Source: Myroides phaeus (lineage in GTDB: Bacteria; Bacteroidota; Bacteroidia; Flavobacteriales; Flavobacteriaceae). Taken from it: DNA of 64,000 bases. Positions within the stretch are counted from its first letter, which is position 1. Each line of letters opens with the position of its first letter. This document shows positions 47,701 to 55,621 of the stretch, in pieces. Under the pieces are notes generated by a model. It made no database searches. It saw only the letters and a program-made list of their open reading frames with translations, and was not told the origin of the DNA. The position numbers and the translations under genes are program-made. The stretch lies in NCBI RefSeq assembly GCF_009799805.1, contig NZ_CP047050.1, positions 572,001 to 636,000 of the forward strand, in the 5' to 3' direction.

Positions 47701-48924
47701 TTATTGGTTTTCTATTTTATCACAAATAGCATTTGCAGCTATAAATCCTGTTGTCCACGCATTCTGAAAGTTGAACCCTCCTGTAATAGCGTCTATGTTT
47801 ACAACTTCTCCTGCAAAATACAAATCTGTATTGATTTTACTCTCCATTGTTTTAAAATTAATTTCCTTTAAATCAATTCCTCCAGCGGTTACAAATTCGT
47901 CTTTAAATGTACTCTTTCCATTAACCTGCATTTCTGCCTTAGTTAGTTCAGCAGCTAATACTTCTAATTGCTTATTAGTAACATCCGCCCACTTTACGTC
48001 GTTTGCAAATCCAGATACCTCAACAATTCTTTCCCATAAACGATTAGGCAAATCAATTTCTACCCTTTTGATTACAGTTTTCTTAGCGTGCTCTTTGCGT
48101 ATTGTTTGCAATAATTCCATCACAGACTCCAAATCGTGATTTGGCAACCAATTCACATTAATCTGAAACTGATAATTTTTATCTGCTAAAATACGAGCTC
48201 CCCAAGCTGACAAACGCAAAATACCAGGACCACTCATTCCCCAATGTGTAATCAATAACGGACCACTTGCTTCTAACTTTGTTCCTTTTACCTTTACCTC
48301 AGCAGGAGTTGCTACTCCCATTAAATCTTTAATGCGTTTATCTTTGATATTAAATGTAAACAATGACGGCACAGGCTCTACAATTTTATGTCCAAGCTCA
48401 TTGATTAATCCCCATATTTTTGGATTACTTCCTGTTGTCATCACTAAATGAGAGCACTCATACCCTCCATTTGTCGTATCTAACTTCCAAGAATTCTCTT
48501 TTTTAAACACACTTTGTACACTTGTTCCTGTTAAAACATCAATTTTCAATTGTTTTGCTGCCTTTAAAAAACAGTCAATAATAGTCTGTGATGAATCTGT
48601 ATCAGGAAACATTCTACCGTCTTCTTCAATCTTTAAAGTTACACCGTGATCTTCAAACCAAGCTATTGTATCTCCTGCACAAAACTGGTGAAATGGTCCT
48701 AATAACTCTTTTGCTCCTCTCGGATAAAACTGTGTAAGCTCTTTAGGATCAAAGCAAGCGTGTGTTACATTACAACGTCCTCCACCTGAAATTCTAACTT
48801 TTGAAAGAACCTCTTTCCCTCTTTCTAATATTGCTATTTTAAGCCCTTTTTTTCTCTCTGCAAGATTGATTGCTGTAAAAAATCCAGCGGCTCCTCCTCC
48901 TACTAATATGACGTCGTAATTCAT
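47701..48924 (-). CDS. HI0933-type NAD(P)/FAD-dependent oxidoreductase
   Basis: 407-aa flavoprotein. FAD motif VILVGGGAAGFFTAINLA, KVRISGGGRCNVTHACFD and the C-terminal GEVVNIDAITGGFNFQNAWTTGF. Often annotated as aminoacetone oxidase or BaiN-like; substrate unknown. First gene of a two-gene unit with the membrane protein. Confidence 0.92.
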   Translation of the reverse strand: MNYDVILVGGGAAGFFTAINLAERKKGLKIAILERGKEVLSKVRISGGGRCNVTHACFDPKELTQFYPRGAKELLGPFHQFCAGDTIAWFEDHGVTLKIEEDGRMFPDTDSSQTIIDCFLKAAKQLKIDVLTGTSVQSVFKKENSWKLDTTNGGYECSHLVMTTGSNPKIWGLINELGHKIVEPVPSLFTFNIKDKRIKDLMGVATPAEVKVKGTKLEASGPLLITHWGMSGPGILRLSAWGARILADKNYQFQINVNWLPNHDLESVMELLQTIRKEHAKKTVIKRVEIDLPNRLWERIVEVSGFANDVKWADVTNKQLEVLAAELTKAEMQVNGKSTFKDEFVTAGGIDLKEINFKTMESKINTDLYFAGEVVNIDAITGGFNFQNAWTTGFIAANAICDKIENQ

Positions 48925-49001
48925 TTAAAAATACAGTTTTAACATTATTCGCAACTTTTACAATTTTTTTATTCTATTGTAAAAAATTATCTTTACCGCC
49001 A

Positions 49002-49009
49002 CAAAGATA
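49002..49009 (-). promoter_or_regulatory. Candidate -7 promoter box for the HI0933-type gene
   Basis: TATCTTTG on the minus strand, 78 bases upstream of the ATG, in the divergent intergenic region. Confidence 0.4.
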
Positions 49010-49050
49010 CTTACTTACGATCGCATACTTATCATCGTTAAATTAAGAAT

Positions 49051-49599
49051 ATGAAAAAATTACCCTTCTTAGCATTAATCGTTTTGTTCTCAATGTGTAA
49101 ATCAGGTTCGTCTGTTTTTACACCTAAAAAGGAACTTACTATTGAAGAAAAGATAGAAAAAATCAAAGAGGAAGAAAGGCTTCCTATCGAAAAAGATGTT
49201 GTTGACTTACCAGAATACGCACAAGTGAGAGATGATTTTCGCTCTGTATCTGACCAAACAAGAGACAACTATCTAAAAGGAATGAGAGCTTCTGAAGATA
49301 AATATTCTGTTATTATCCTAACAAAAGGATTCAAAGGAGAGAATATCACAGTCAAGAATGACAGCAAATCATTTTTTAGAGGAATGACAATGAGTGACCT
49401 GAAATCTGGAATCGCTAAATCTATTCGTATTGAAAACGAACAAGATGTTATTATAGCAGATAGCTTTACAGGAGGTGAGTTAACAATTGAGGCAGATCAC
49501 GCTAAAATGTTTAAATTCATTTATGTAATGAAAAACAATGCGAATAAAGAAATTCCTTTTAAAGTTACTTTCAGCAACACATTAAGACCTGTTAAATAG
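49051..49599 (+). CDS. Lipoprotein of unknown function
   Basis: 182 aa with signal peptide and lipobox FSMC (Cys16). Charged Glu/Lys-rich stretch, then a compact domain with SVIILTKGFKGENITVKND and EQDVIIADSFTGGELTIEAD. No family recognised. Its stop TAG shares a base with the GTG start of the next gene, which points to coupled expression. Confidence 0.7.
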   Translation: MKKLPFLALIVLFSMCKSGSSVFTPKKELTIEEKIEKIKEEERLPIEKDVVDLPEYAQVRDDFRSVSDQTRDNYLKGMRASEDKYSVIILTKGFKGENITVKNDSKSFFRGMTMSDLKSGIAKSIRIENEQDVIIADSFTGGELTIEADHAKMFKFIYVMKNNANKEIPFKVTFSNTLRPVK

Positions 49600-50015
49600 T
49601 GGAAAAAAGGGATATGGTCCTTCGAATGATACAACAAGCGGCTCTGTTACTAAGAGCCGTTTTTAATTCACTCCCTCTTGAAGAGTTTGAATCAGAAGAT
49701 GAGCTCCAAGCAATGAGCAAAAAACTTTCTGAAGAAAACCTTCTCCAATTGGATGATTTTATTGCTATGACAGATGATAAAGCTGCCATTGAGTATCTCA
49801 AAGAAACCAAAAACTTTGACCTGGATAACTTGGAATTATTAGCTGATATTCTTACTACAACAAGCAATAAAATCGTTAAGATAAATCCAGAAAAACACTT
49901 AGCCTACAAACAAAAAGCTTTCCTCTTACTTAGCTACGTATCGGAAGAATCAAAAACCTTTGACTGGAATAGAATCCAAAAGATAAATCAACTAAAAGAA
50001 GAATTGATCAAATAA
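49599..50015 (+). CDS. Small helical protein of unknown function (DUF6483-like?)
   Basis: 138 aa, probably all-helical, acidic; the N-terminus RDMVLRMIQQAALLLRAVF resembles DUF6483 but I am unsure. GTG start overlapping the previous stop by one base; ATG five codons in (49614) is an alternative. No signal peptide. Followed by a strong terminator. Confidence 0.65.
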   Translation: MEKRDMVLRMIQQAALLLRAVFNSLPLEEFESEDELQAMSKKLSEENLLQLDDFIAMTDDKAAIEYLKETKNFDLDNLELLADILTTTSNKIVKINPEKHLAYKQKAFLLLSYVSEESKTFDWNRIQKINQLKEELIK

Positions 50016-50017
50016 AT

Positions 50018-50049
50018 AAAAGCCTTTATATCGAATATAAAGGCTTTTT
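50018..50049 (+). terminator. Terminator after the unknown gene pair
   Basis: Arms AAAAGCCTTTATAT and ATATAAAGGCTTTT around a 3-nt loop, followed by T. Confidence 0.85.
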
Positions 50050-50167
50050 ATTTTAACTATATTCTCTTTTGATAAATTATTTGTCCCTTTTCACTTCATC
50101 ACTTTAGTACATTAATCTTATTATGATAAGTATCTATTTCCAACTAAAATGATACAACTCGTACTAA

Positions 50168-50896
50168 CTACCTATTTACTATTTCCCTTCCCCAAGAAAC
50201 TACTTCTATTCCTATCGAGTAATTCGGGCATATTACCTTATCCTCTGTCAAATGAATATTTCCAAAGCGATAATCCAATTCTAACACGTCAAATGAAATC
50301 TCTCTAACCTCCCATTCTTTGTGGTGAATTTCATAGCGATATAAGTCTTCGTCTAAGTCAACATATAAGCAGTAGCGCTCAGTCAACCATTTTTGTAATT
50401 CCGTTTTCTCCTGAACTATCGCTCCAACTTGAAACTCCGCTTTTAAGAAAAACTTTTTCTTCTTATTCAATGAATAGTACAATCCCTGCTCTCTCTTCAT
50501 TCTTGCTTTTTCATAAGGCAATCCTGATAAAGTACGCGATACAAAAGCTGACAAGCTATTTCCTGCTTCAATATTTAAAAAATAAACACCTGGTTTTCCA
50601 TCTACTTTTACATACGTTCGTACATTTAATTCTTCAAAATTAGAAACAAAACCAACTGCAGGTAAGATCCTTGGTCGAATCTTCTCCATCGTGAAAGGCA
50701 CAACAGAAATATAACACTTCCCTTCAAAAGTATCAAGCTCCATAGAACTGGGTACAAGGACACGTAACTCTTCAAAAGAAACTTCAAAATGTAAAAATAT
50801 TAACCTATTCCACTCTTGATAATAAACCCAGTCACCTTCTGGCATATCCCAAGGGCGATGCGATTGATGAGCTATTATCTCTTCTGTCTTACTCAT
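50168..50896 (-). CDS. DUF2071 (YqjF-like) protein
   Basis: 242 aa, cytoplasmic. Family pattern: LHFEVSFEELRVLVPSSMELDTFEGKCYI in overlapping pieces, PFTMEKIRPRILPAV, FEELNVRTYVKVDGKPGVYF. Related to acetoacetate-decarboxylase-like folds; function unknown. No cotranscribed neighbour. Confidence 0.88.
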   Translation of the reverse strand: MSKTEEIIAHQSHRPWDMPEGDWVYYQEWNRLIFLHFEVSFEELRVLVPSSMELDTFEGKCYISVVPFTMEKIRPRILPAVGFVSNFEELNVRTYVKVDGKPGVYFLNIEAGNSLSAFVSRTLSGLPYEKARMKREQGLYYSLNKKKKFFLKAEFQVGAIVQEKTELQKWLTERYCLYVDLDEDLYRYEIHHKEWEVREISFDVLELDYRFGNIHLTEDKVICPNYSIGIEVVSWGREIVNR

Positions 50897-51022
50897 AAAA
50901 CTAACTTTTTACTTTAAAGATACACAAACATTAATAGCCACTTTACTTAATTATCTTCAAAACGAAATAATTCGTAACAGCAGACACGTCTATTACTATT
51001 AAAATCTTTTTGCATTGGTCTT

Positions 51023-51148
51023 CTAAACCTCTTCTGCTGCTTTTACGAAAACACGTTTAGTATCTTCATCTTGCTTTATAATAGGCTTACTCAAAGTTCC
51101 TTTATCAAGTTTCCCTTCCCTTTTGACAACGACAACTTCATCTCCTCT
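51023..51148 (-). pseudogene. Orphan 3' end of an unknown gene
   Basis: On the minus strand a stop-free stretch of 41 codons ends at TAG 51023-51025 and reads RGDEVVVVKREGKLDKG, TLSKPIIKQDEDTKRVF, VKAAEEV. The Lys/Glu/Val-rich composition looks like genuine protein. Upstream the frame continues into a copy of the IS left-end sequence (51150-51200) and then a stop, with no start codon. I read it as the surviving end of a gene cut by an earlier insertion. Family not recognised. Confidence 0.45.
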
Positions 51149-51149
51149 A

Positions 51150-51200
51150 TACAAAACAGGATTATCAACTATAACCGTACAGCTATAGAAGAAATAGACA
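51150..51200 (-). repeat. Solo copy of an IS end
   Basis: Reverse complement of 51150-51188 matches 51353-51391 (left end of the IS) at 37 of 39 positions; extending to 51200/51341 it stays similar (about 45 of 51). It lies about 140 bp outside the IS, in inverted orientation. Confidence 0.65.
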
Positions 51201-51272
51201 AGTTTTATGCTGTCTGTTTGTATATTTTATGTGTAATGTATGTAGGATGCTTGTATATTTTTACATAAAAAG

Positions 51273-51316
51273 TATACAACGGGTATACATACACTATACA
51301 TACAGTATACAAGCAC
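51273..51316. repeat. Four 11-bp tandem repeats
   Basis: Units TATACAACGGG, TATACATACAC, TATACATACAG and TATACAAGCAC run without gaps, 25 bp before the IS left end. The last unit also pairs with an inverted TGCTTGTATA at 51248-51257. Confidence 0.6.
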
Positions 51317-51416
51317 TCTTTAAATGAATTGTAAAAAATATGTCTCGTCCTACTATAGCTGTACAGCTATAGTTGATAATCCTGTTTTGTACTGTACAGT
51401 TATTTCAGTAATCCTA

Positions 51417-52355
51417 TTACTGCTGTACAAGTTCTTTTTTCTCTGTTTTATTCTTGTAATAATTCTTCCATCTTTTAGGAAGCACCCCTGTTTTTAGGTG
51501 CGCTTGATTAGGAGTTAATCTATCACAACTATCGTGAGGTCTAATTTGATTATAAGCTTCTATGCTATTACCTATTTTTTCCTTAGTTTTTTGATACCCT
51601 AAACTTGAGTAGTTTAGATTAAACTCTCCTTTAATTATACCATTTACTCGCTCTGCTACTGCGTTATCTCTTGGCTCTCCACTTTGTGTAGTACTTATTG
51701 ATATATCGTTATCTATTAATAACTGAGTGTAAGTAGCGCTACAGTATTGGCATCCTCTATCAGAATGATGAATAAGTTTTTCTGTATACATTCTATTTTT
51801 TAACGCCATTGTTAAGGCTTTCAAACACCCTTTTGTAGTCAAATCTAGATTAAAACTATATCCCATTATTTTATGTGAATAAGCATCTGTGATTAAACTC
51901 AGATATCCCCAAGCATTATTTAGTCGTATATATGTAATATCACTTACCCAAAATTGCTCTGGTCTAATAACCTTTACACCATTATACAAGTCCAAATATT
52001 GACCTCTCCATGCTCTAGAATCTGTTGTGTATGCTTTTCGTTTGCGCTGCCTAATCAACATTTTTTGACTATCTAATAAATCAAATAAATAATCTCTGCC
52101 TATGCTTATCTTATGTGTAGCTAAGCGTTCTTGGAGCATATACTGAAGTTTTCGAGTACCTACCTTAGGAAGGCTGGTTCTGATTTTCAATACTTCTTGT
52201 AAGATGATATCATCTTTTATTGATTGCCGCTCATATTTATTAATTGACTGATAATAAGCACTTCGTGTTTTCCCAAACAGTTTACATATTTTGTCTATTC
52301 CCTTGGTAGGATATAAGAGTTTTACTTCTTCAACTGCTTGGAACCAGACTTTTTT
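51417..52355 (-). CDS. IS3-family transposase OrfB (made by -1 frameshift)
   Basis: DDE integrase-type catalytic subunit. The frame is open from the slippery heptamer A-AAA-AAG (plus-strand 52349-52355) through EEVKLLYPTKGIDKICKLFG to the stop at 51417. The triad is visible as Asp in FWVSDITYI, Asp in IHHSDRGCQY and Glu in AERVNGIIKGEFN. A TTG at 52190 could start a shorter product, but the frameshift product of orfA and orfB is the expected transposase. All motifs intact. Confidence 0.88.
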   Translation of the reverse strand, partial: KKVWFQAVEEVKLLYPTKGIDKICKLFGKTRSAYYQSINKYERQSIKDDIILQEVLKIRTSLPKVGTRKLQYMLQERLATHKISIGRDYLFDLLDSQKMLIRQRKRKAYTTDSRAWRGQYLDLYNGVKVIRPEQFWVSDITYIRLNNAWGYLSLITDAYSHKIMGYSFNLDLTTKGCLKALTMALKNRMYTEKLIHHSDRGCQYCSATYTQLLIDNDISISTTQSGEPRDNAVAERVNGIIKGEFNLNYSSLGYQKTKEKIGNSIEAYNQIRPHDSCDRLTPNQAHLKTGVLPKRWKNYYKNKTEKKELVQQ

Positions 52356-52867
52356 CTAATATCAATATCCAATTTTTTTTCTGCTACATCAATCAAAGTA
52401 TTTAATGCTACTATCTTAAATTGTGCTTCAGCTAAAGCCTTTTTTAAAGCTTTTACTTCTAAAGATTCTAAATTGGTTGTTTTTTCTTCCATAAGAATTG
52501 GAATGTTAATTTCTTTACAAAGATCTTTGTTTTTGTTGTAATTAACTAATAACCAATTTGTTATTGTACTTTTACTTTCGATTCCATACGTTATACAAGC
52601 TTCTTTTATAGTCATTTTGTGTTCTGTAATACTATGAACTACTTGACGTTTTAAGCTTTCTGAATAAATTTTATTCCTGCGTGTTTGATCAAATTCTATA
52701 CTTCCATATTTCTTAATCCACCGACTCACCGTTGGTTGTCTTAAATCATACTTGAGAGTAACTGAACTTTGGGTAGCGCCATTTTCTATTTCTTGAATTA
52801 CTTTTTCAATAAATTTTAAGTGATAACGTTCTGTCTTTTTTTGTCTTGTTTGATTACTATTTTCCAT
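52322..52867 (-). CDS. IS3-family transposase OrfA
   Basis: 181 aa. Two helix-turn-helix regions (TQSSVTLKYDLRQPTVSRWIKKYG and MTIKEACITYGIESKSTITNWL, given in part) and a C-terminal leucine-zipper-like helix (ESLEVKALKKALAEAQFKIV). Binds IS ends. Close to its end the codons AGA AAA AAG contain the A-AAA-AAG heptamer for -1 frameshifting into OrfB. Confidence 0.88.
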   Translation of the reverse strand: MENSNQTRQKKTERYHLKFIEKVIQEIENGATQSSVTLKYDLRQPTVSRWIKKYGSIEFDQTRRNKIYSESLKRQVVHSITEHKMTIKEACITYGIESKSTITNWLLVNYNKNKDLCKEINIPILMEEKTTNLESLEVKALKKALAEAQFKIVALNTLIDVAEKKLDIDIRKKSGSKQLKK

Positions 52868-53019
52868 TTTTAACTGTTTTAAAACTGTACAGTTATTTCA
52901 GGACGGGTCAATAGTGTAATGACCTTGTTTTAACATCCCTATCCCAACGTTTAACTCAATTGAAAAGAAACTACTATTAGTTCTCAATTTGTAAAAAAAC
53001 AGTACGTGTCATCAAACAA

Positions 53020-53048
53020 AAAAGGGTGTCCTTTACGGACACCCTTTT
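53020..53048 (-). terminator. Terminator of the mvaA-GYDIA kinase unit
   Basis: Arms AAAAGGGTGTCC and GGACACCCTTTT around a 5-nt loop, T-run on the minus strand; about 125 nt after the kinase stop. Confidence 0.8.
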
Positions 53049-53174
53049 ACAATAGTTTAATCTCCCAATTTGCTCATAAAAAACTAAACTATCAAAACTT
53101 TGATAACATAGCACTATGTTATTCTTAATCGGAAGCAATATACTCTATTATGATTACAAATAGAATTTTATCTA

Positions 53175-54092
53175 CTAAAAAGCAATCATTTTTTTATATG
53201 GTACGATAGTCGTATACCCTTTTGTTTCAAAATAGGTAGATGGGTTTTCTTTTGATGCTACTAAGACAAAATCTCCTCCCCAAGCACCAAGACTTTTAAC
53301 TTCTCCATTAAAATCAGCAAACAAGCGCTGTTTCACGGTTTCTTGTTCAAGTACAGCACTCATCAATGACTCGTGTTCTTTGATCAAATCGCAAAAAGAT
53401 TCAAAACTTACACACGCTTGCATTTCTTTTCCTAATTCTTCAATGCGATTCCCGATATCTCCTAAAGCGTTTTTCTTTTTGCGGTAATTGGCAATTGCTT
53501 CTTTACTACTCTTCTTTTGATTTAAGTAAACAAAATACAAGTGTTCTGTAAAGTTTGGCGAAAAAGTAACCGCTGTAATTTCTGGCGAGTTGCCTTGTCT
53601 TCTATAAAAAATTGGTTTGTCATATTGTGCACACGCTATGTCATAGCCACTACCTCCAAACGATTCTTCTAACAATTGAAAACCGTTAATTCCAAACCAT
53701 TGTGCAACATTGTTAATCCACGTTGATGATGTTCCCAATCCCCAAATACGAGGAAAAGTTAATTCACAAGTAACATCAAAGCCTTGTGCCTTATTTAACA
53801 ACACCTCATTTTGTTTATGTGCTGCGCTTAAAACATCTATCAATACGCCTCGAAATGTGGAAGTATCCGGTTTATTAGCATTAATTATTTCGTTAATAGT
53901 AACTTCCTCTTGCATCCACATTGATCCATCTGCATCAAAATTAGTCCAACGAATTAGTCCTGTTGATGTTTCTGTTACTTCCATAGATTGTCCAAAACGA
54001 GTAGGCACAGCGAATGCACGTACACCATCTAAAACCAAGTACTCTCCTGTTAGAAGTAATTTTCCGTTACTATAAAACTTTTGTGTCTGCAT
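53175..54092 (-). CDS. GYDIA-family GHMP kinase
   Basis: 305 aa. GHMP features: KLLLTGEYLVLDG near the N-terminus, RIWGLGTSSTWINNVAQWF as phosphate loop, and the family name motif GSGYDIACAQ. This subfamily is found in Bacteroidota next to HMG-CoA reductase and is presumed to serve the mevalonate pathway, possibly as the phosphomevalonate kinase otherwise missing here. Its ATG overlaps the mvaA stop by one base, so the pair is translationally coupled. Confidence 0.85.
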   Translation of the reverse strand: MQTQKFYSNGKLLLTGEYLVLDGVRAFAVPTRFGQSMEVTETSTGLIRWTNFDADGSMWMQEEVTINEIINANKPDTSTFRGVLIDVLSAAHKQNEVLLNKAQGFDVTCELTFPRIWGLGTSSTWINNVAQWFGINGFQLLEESFGGSGYDIACAQYDKPIFYRRQGNSPEITAVTFSPNFTEHLYFVYLNQKKSSKEAIANYRKKKNALGDIGNRIEELGKEMQACVSFESFCDLIKEHESLMSAVLEQETVKQRLFADFNGEVKSLGAWGGDFVLVASKENPSTYFETKGYTTIVPYKKMIAF

Positions 54093-55411
54093 TATTTTCT
54101 AAGGCTTTCTAATAATTCAACTACTGCGCTATGTGAAACAACATTCTTTTCAAAATGTGCTACTACTTTTACACGCTCAGCATCTGTTGCTTTAAATTGA
54201 TTTAAGATATTCATCAAGTGCATTTTCATATGTCCTTGTTGAATTCCCGTAGTTGTAAGCGATTTAACAGCTGCAAAGTTCTGTGCTATTCCGGCAACTG
54301 CAATTACTTGCATTAACTCAGTAGCTGAAGGTTTTTGCAACATTTGTAAAGCAACTTTCACCATTGGGTGTAATGAAGTCAATCCTCCTACTGTTCCCAA
54401 AGCTAATGGTAAATCAATCCAAAATTTAAAAATACCATTCTCTAAGGAAGCGTGTGATAAACTACTATATTGTCCGCTGCGAGCTGCATAGGCGTGAACT
54501 CCTGCTTCAATAGCGCGGAAATCATTACCCGTAGCAACAACAACTGCATCTACACCATTCATCACTCCTTTATTATGCGTTACTGCTCTAAAAGGCTCTA
54601 CTTCTGCAATGCGAACAGCTTGTACAAACTTCTCTGCAAATAAAATAGGGTCTTTAATATCCGCCGATTTCAAATCTTCAACCGGACAACTAACCTCAGC
54701 GCGAACAACACAATTAGGAACGTAGTTAGATAAAATACTCATCACTACATCTATTTGCTTTTCCTCTTCTGTAAAAGTTGTATTAGCAATTGCTTTTGCT
54801 TTTAAAGTAGAAGCTATTTGCTCTAAACACGAGTTGATAAAATTAGCCCCCATACTATCTTTCGTTTCAAAAGTAACGTGTAGTTGATAGTAATTCGGAA
54901 TATCAGAAGTCTTATCTCTTAATTCGATTTTTTGAATTCCTCCTCCACGCTTTTGCATATTCTGAGTAATTGAAAAAGTATCGTCTAAAAATGCTTGTTG
55001 TGTATTTGCAATAAATGCTTCCAGTTTTTGTTTATCTCCTTTGTAGATAAAGTGTACTTGACCTATTTTTTCTGTACCTAAAATAGTCGTTTTAAACCCA
55101 CCTCTTTCAGACCAAAACTTTGCAGCTTTAGATGCAGCGGCAACAACCGAGCTCTCCTCAATTACCATAGGAATTGTGTACCACTTGTCATTGATAAGAA
55201 AGTTAGGAGCTACACCAAATGGTAAATAAAAATTCGTAATTGTATTCTCGATAAACTCATCGTGAAGTTTTTGTAACTCCTCGTCTGAATTCCAATATTG
55301 CTCGATTAATTCAACTACATCTTCAGGGTTTGAAAAATACGTCTGAGCTATCCAATTGATTTTGTCACGTTTACTTAACTTAGAAAAACCATTAATATTA
55401 CCTGCCTTCAT
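54092..55411 (-). CDS. mvaA: Hydroxymethylglutaryl-CoA reductase, class II
   Basis: Makes mevalonate from HMG-CoA. 439 aa, class II size. Catalytic Glu in EESSVVAAASKAAKFW, Lys in HNKGVMNGVDAV, Asp in TGNDFRAIEAG and His in QQGHMKMHLMN; SMGANFINSCLEQ is the substrate-loop signature. Preceded by a TATCTTTG box 18 bases from the ATG. Operon with the GYDIA kinase. Confidence 0.96.
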   Translation of the reverse strand: MKAGNINGFSKLSKRDKINWIAQTYFSNPEDVVELIEQYWNSDEELQKLHDEFIENTITNFYLPFGVAPNFLINDKWYTIPMVIEESSVVAAASKAAKFWSERGGFKTTILGTEKIGQVHFIYKGDKQKLEAFIANTQQAFLDDTFSITQNMQKRGGGIQKIELRDKTSDIPNYYQLHVTFETKDSMGANFINSCLEQIASTLKAKAIANTTFTEEEKQIDVVMSILSNYVPNCVVRAEVSCPVEDLKSADIKDPILFAEKFVQAVRIAEVEPFRAVTHNKGVMNGVDAVVVATGNDFRAIEAGVHAYAARSGQYSSLSHASLENGIFKFWIDLPLALGTVGGLTSLHPMVKVALQMLQKPSATELMQVIAVAGIAQNFAAVKSLTTTGIQQGHMKMHLMNILNQFKATDAERVKVVAHFEKNVVSHSAVVELLESLRK

Positions 55412-55428
55412 AATTTTTATTTAAGCGA

Positions 55429-55436
55429 CAAAGATA
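55429..55436 (-). promoter_or_regulatory. -7 promoter box for mvaA
   Basis: TATCTTTG on the minus strand, 17 bases upstream of the ATG. Confidence 0.5.
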
Positions 55437-55621
55437 ACTCATTCTTACAAGGTTAAAAAAACTAAAAAATCAACAAACACTCATTTTTGTTTAATTTATT
55501 ATGACTTTCTTTGGCAAAATTGCGTCAATAGATTTAAGCTTTTATTGCCTATTCCGAAAAATAAATTGGTGTAAATCATATTTTTTCATTAAAATTGGAA
55601 GTTTTTTCGATTAAATATATA

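Larger units (their letters stand above)
51341..52910 (-). mobile_element. IS3-family (IS150-like) insertion sequence
   Basis: About 1570 bp. Terminal inverted repeats of 26 bp at 51341-51366 and 52885-52910 match at 20 of 26 positions (shared CGTCCT and CTGTACAG blocks). ATA occurs immediately outside both ends (51338-51340 and 52911-52913), a plausible 3-bp target duplication. Contains orfA and orfB on the minus strand with a -1 slippery site. Near the left end are a perfect 20-bp palindrome (51353-51372) and a direct copy of 18 bp of the right end (51392-51409). Appears intact. Confidence 0.88.

Noticed and set aside
51071..51268. Plus-strand 65-codon ORF beside the IS
   Set aside because: It overlaps the opposite-strand gene remnant and the solo IS end, has AT-driven composition and no recognisable start context.
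51392..52900. 18-bp direct repeats at both ends of the IS as att sites of an integrative element
   Set aside because: They lie inside the 26-bp inverted-repeat boundaries of a complete IS3-type element, and no integrase of the tyrosine type is present.
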